A stretch of DNA of 64,000 nt from Isoetes taiwanensis (taxonomy: Eukaryota; Streptophyta; Lycopodiopsida; Isoetales; Isoetaceae): assembly GCA_021234155.1 (NCBI GenBank), contig JAJEKV010000053.1, positions 9,121,798-9,185,797 of the forward strand, given 5' to 3'. Made by a program: the position numbers and the translations under genes. Every line of letters begins with the position of its first letter. Position 1 is the stretch's first letter. Below, in pieces: positions 62,640 to 64,000 of this stretch. The notes beneath the pieces were generated by a model. The model saw nothing but the letters and a program-made list of their open reading frames with translations, did no database searches and was not told where the DNA came from.

Positions 62640-64000
62640 GACAGCGAACTGCCCCTACGTCATGAGTGCGGCACTAGCGGAGTTGGGAGATTGGGACATT
62701 CTGTCTGATGACGACGGCGAGGCAGGCCGCGACTACATCCAGGGTGAGTGTCATATCTTTGCCGCAATAGATACAGAGCAAGCAGAGAGCCAGTATAAGG
62801 TAATTTCTACAGTAGGGAAGGCCAAGGCCAAGTCTTTCATAGTCTTGATAGTGCATCCCCCAGAATGGTTGAAATGTTGAAGTTGAAACCATTAAAGTCG
62901 AAGCCAAGGCCCGTCGTCTTAGCAAGTGGAGCAGTAAGGCAGACGGCAGGTAAGAGAATTAACTTCGACATTGACCTGCCAGGGATTAATATCTAGATGG
63001 GGGCAGAGGTAATGGGCATTGGCAAGTATGACCTGATCATAGGAATGGAGTATCTTGGACCAGCAGGGGCCATCATCGATTGTGGGAAGCGGAAGATGAC
63101 ATTCCCAACGCCCGACGGCAAGATCATTGAGATCACAGGTAAAGAAGTTGTCCCCATCATGCAGTGTATGTCTTCTAAGCGACTGTTCAAGTGCATCAAG
63201 AGCGAGCAGGTAGCTTACATCTTCAAGCTTGAGATTGAAGAGCCGGAGTTGGAAGAAAGCAAAGAAGACAAGATGCTCAGCAAGTTGCCGAAGCAAATAG
63301 CTAAGTTGATCACGGAATTCCACGATCTCTTCCCAGATGAGATCGAGCACCTCCCTCCTTACAGGGGAGTCGAGTGTGAGATAGCACTCGAACTGGGAAC
63401 GAAGCCGACAAGTAAGGCCCCATACAGAATGAGGACGCAGGAGTTAACGGAGCTAAAGAAGCAATTGCAGGAGTTGCTCGACCTAGGCTTCATTAGACCT
63501 AGCATCTCGCCGTTTGGAGCGCCTATTCTGTTTGTTAAGAAGAAGGATGGCAGTTGAACAAGCACACCATCAAGCACAAGTATGCGCTCCCCAGATCAGA
63601 TGACTTGATGGATCAGCTCCAGGGTGCAAAGGTCTTCTCCAAAATTGACTTAAGGTCAGGTTATCACCAAATCCGGATAAAGGAGGAAGATATCCATAAG
63701 ACAGCTTTCAGAACCAGGTATGGGCACTATGAGTTCACGGTAATGCCTTTCGGCTTATCGAATGCCCCCGCGACGTTCATGAGGCTCATGAACGACATCT
63801 TCAGGGAGTTCTTGGACACCTTTGTGATAGTATTCTTTGACGACATTTTGGTGTATAGCAGATCCCTTGAAGAACACGTACAACACTTAAGGAGAGTGCT
63901 GGAGAAATTGAAGAGGCACCAGTTGTACGCCAAGTTGTCGAAGTGTCACTTCGCAACGGAGAAGGTGGAATACCTGGGTCATGTGATCTCAGCGGAAGGA
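62640..64000 (+). pseudogene. Pol: protease and reverse transcriptase (truncated by window)
   Basis: After the gag shift the frame continues to 62880 (ELGDWDILSDDD ... GKAKAKSFIVLI). In the next frame LDSAS (Asp codon at 62847) stands where the D-S/T-G-A protease active site is expected, one residue short. LKPLKSKPRPVVLASGAVRQ and YDLIIGMEYL complete the protease fold; a TAG at 62994 interrupts it. RT starts near 63270 with FPDEIEHLPPYRGVECEIAL, YRMRTQELTELKKQ and [11 protein letters not shown] deletion of about 28 bp after DGS removes the conserved RxCxDYRxL segment and shifts frame. RT then continues: [61 protein letters not shown] and EYLGHVIS at the window end. Confidence 0.9.

Larger units (their letters stand above)
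55549..64000 (+). mobile_element. Ty3/gypsy LTR retrotransposon with two extra gene modules (3' part outside window)
   Basis: The order is 5' LTR (about 55549-57086), primer-binding site (57088-57099), hairpin pair and TATA with an H3-fold gene (57296-58986), a second hairpin pair and TATA with an unknown gene (59131-61224), gag (61443-62639), protease (about 62660-62990) and reverse transcriptase (63000-64000, cut). RNase H, integrase and the 3' LTR lie beyond the window. Pol motifs are of the Ty3/gypsy type. The copy is decayed, with stops or frameshifts in every gene. Confidence 0.85.

Overview
The window looks like repeat-rich nuclear DNA of a land plant. The evidence is a multi-exon plant-type phosphoglycerate-mutase-like gene (AT74 family), a relic of a plant PTH2-type peptidyl-tRNA hydrolase, an initiator-tRNA-Met primer-binding site next to a plant Ty3/gypsy LTR, GT-AG introns, and very dense transposon content. 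The species cannot be named from sequence; the unusual LINEs make a fern, lycophyte, bryophyte or gymnosperm as plausible as a flowering plant.

Layout. 1-7345: a diverged direct duplication carrying a broken coding relic, whose second copy is split by a ~3.4 kb insertion (3585-7012) encoding a spliced Crypton-like tyrosine recombinase. 7346-15572: mostly featureless AT-rich DNA with a Helitron-like 3' end and small tandem repeats. 15573-17163: the one apparently intact host gene, a histidine-phosphatase/phosphoglycerate-mutase-like protein in five exons on the minus strand. 17739-18227: a 489-bp palindromic foldback transposon with a 9-bp target duplication. 20751-42942: a train of at least five same-orientation (minus) non-LTR retrotransposons, joined 5' end to 3' tail through (GA)n-type microsatellites. 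The first of them is split by a 2.8-kb solo LTR and by a second ~3.1-kb insert. 42943-44350: a broken proline-rich/AT-hook coding relic. 48353-52060: a separate L1-like LINE with a poly(A) tail, split by an 892-bp hAT-type MITE. 52061-55180: diverged repeats and the PTH2 relic.

55549-64000 (cut by the window end): a Ty3/gypsy LTR retrotransposon of unusual build. Between the primer-binding site and gag it carries two extra transcription-unit-like modules. Each has two 67-bp near-palindromes, then a TATAAATAG box, then a coding region. The first coding region ends in a full-length, gapless histone H3 fold with some CENH3-like residues, fused behind a long acidic/basic N-terminal extension. The second encodes an unrecognised acidic protein. 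gag, protease and reverse transcriptase follow, with several lesions. A retrotransposon carrying an H3-fold gene under its own apparent promoter is the most striking thing in the window. Nothing here forms an operon-like pathway; most genes are parts of mobile elements and most copies carry disabling lesions.
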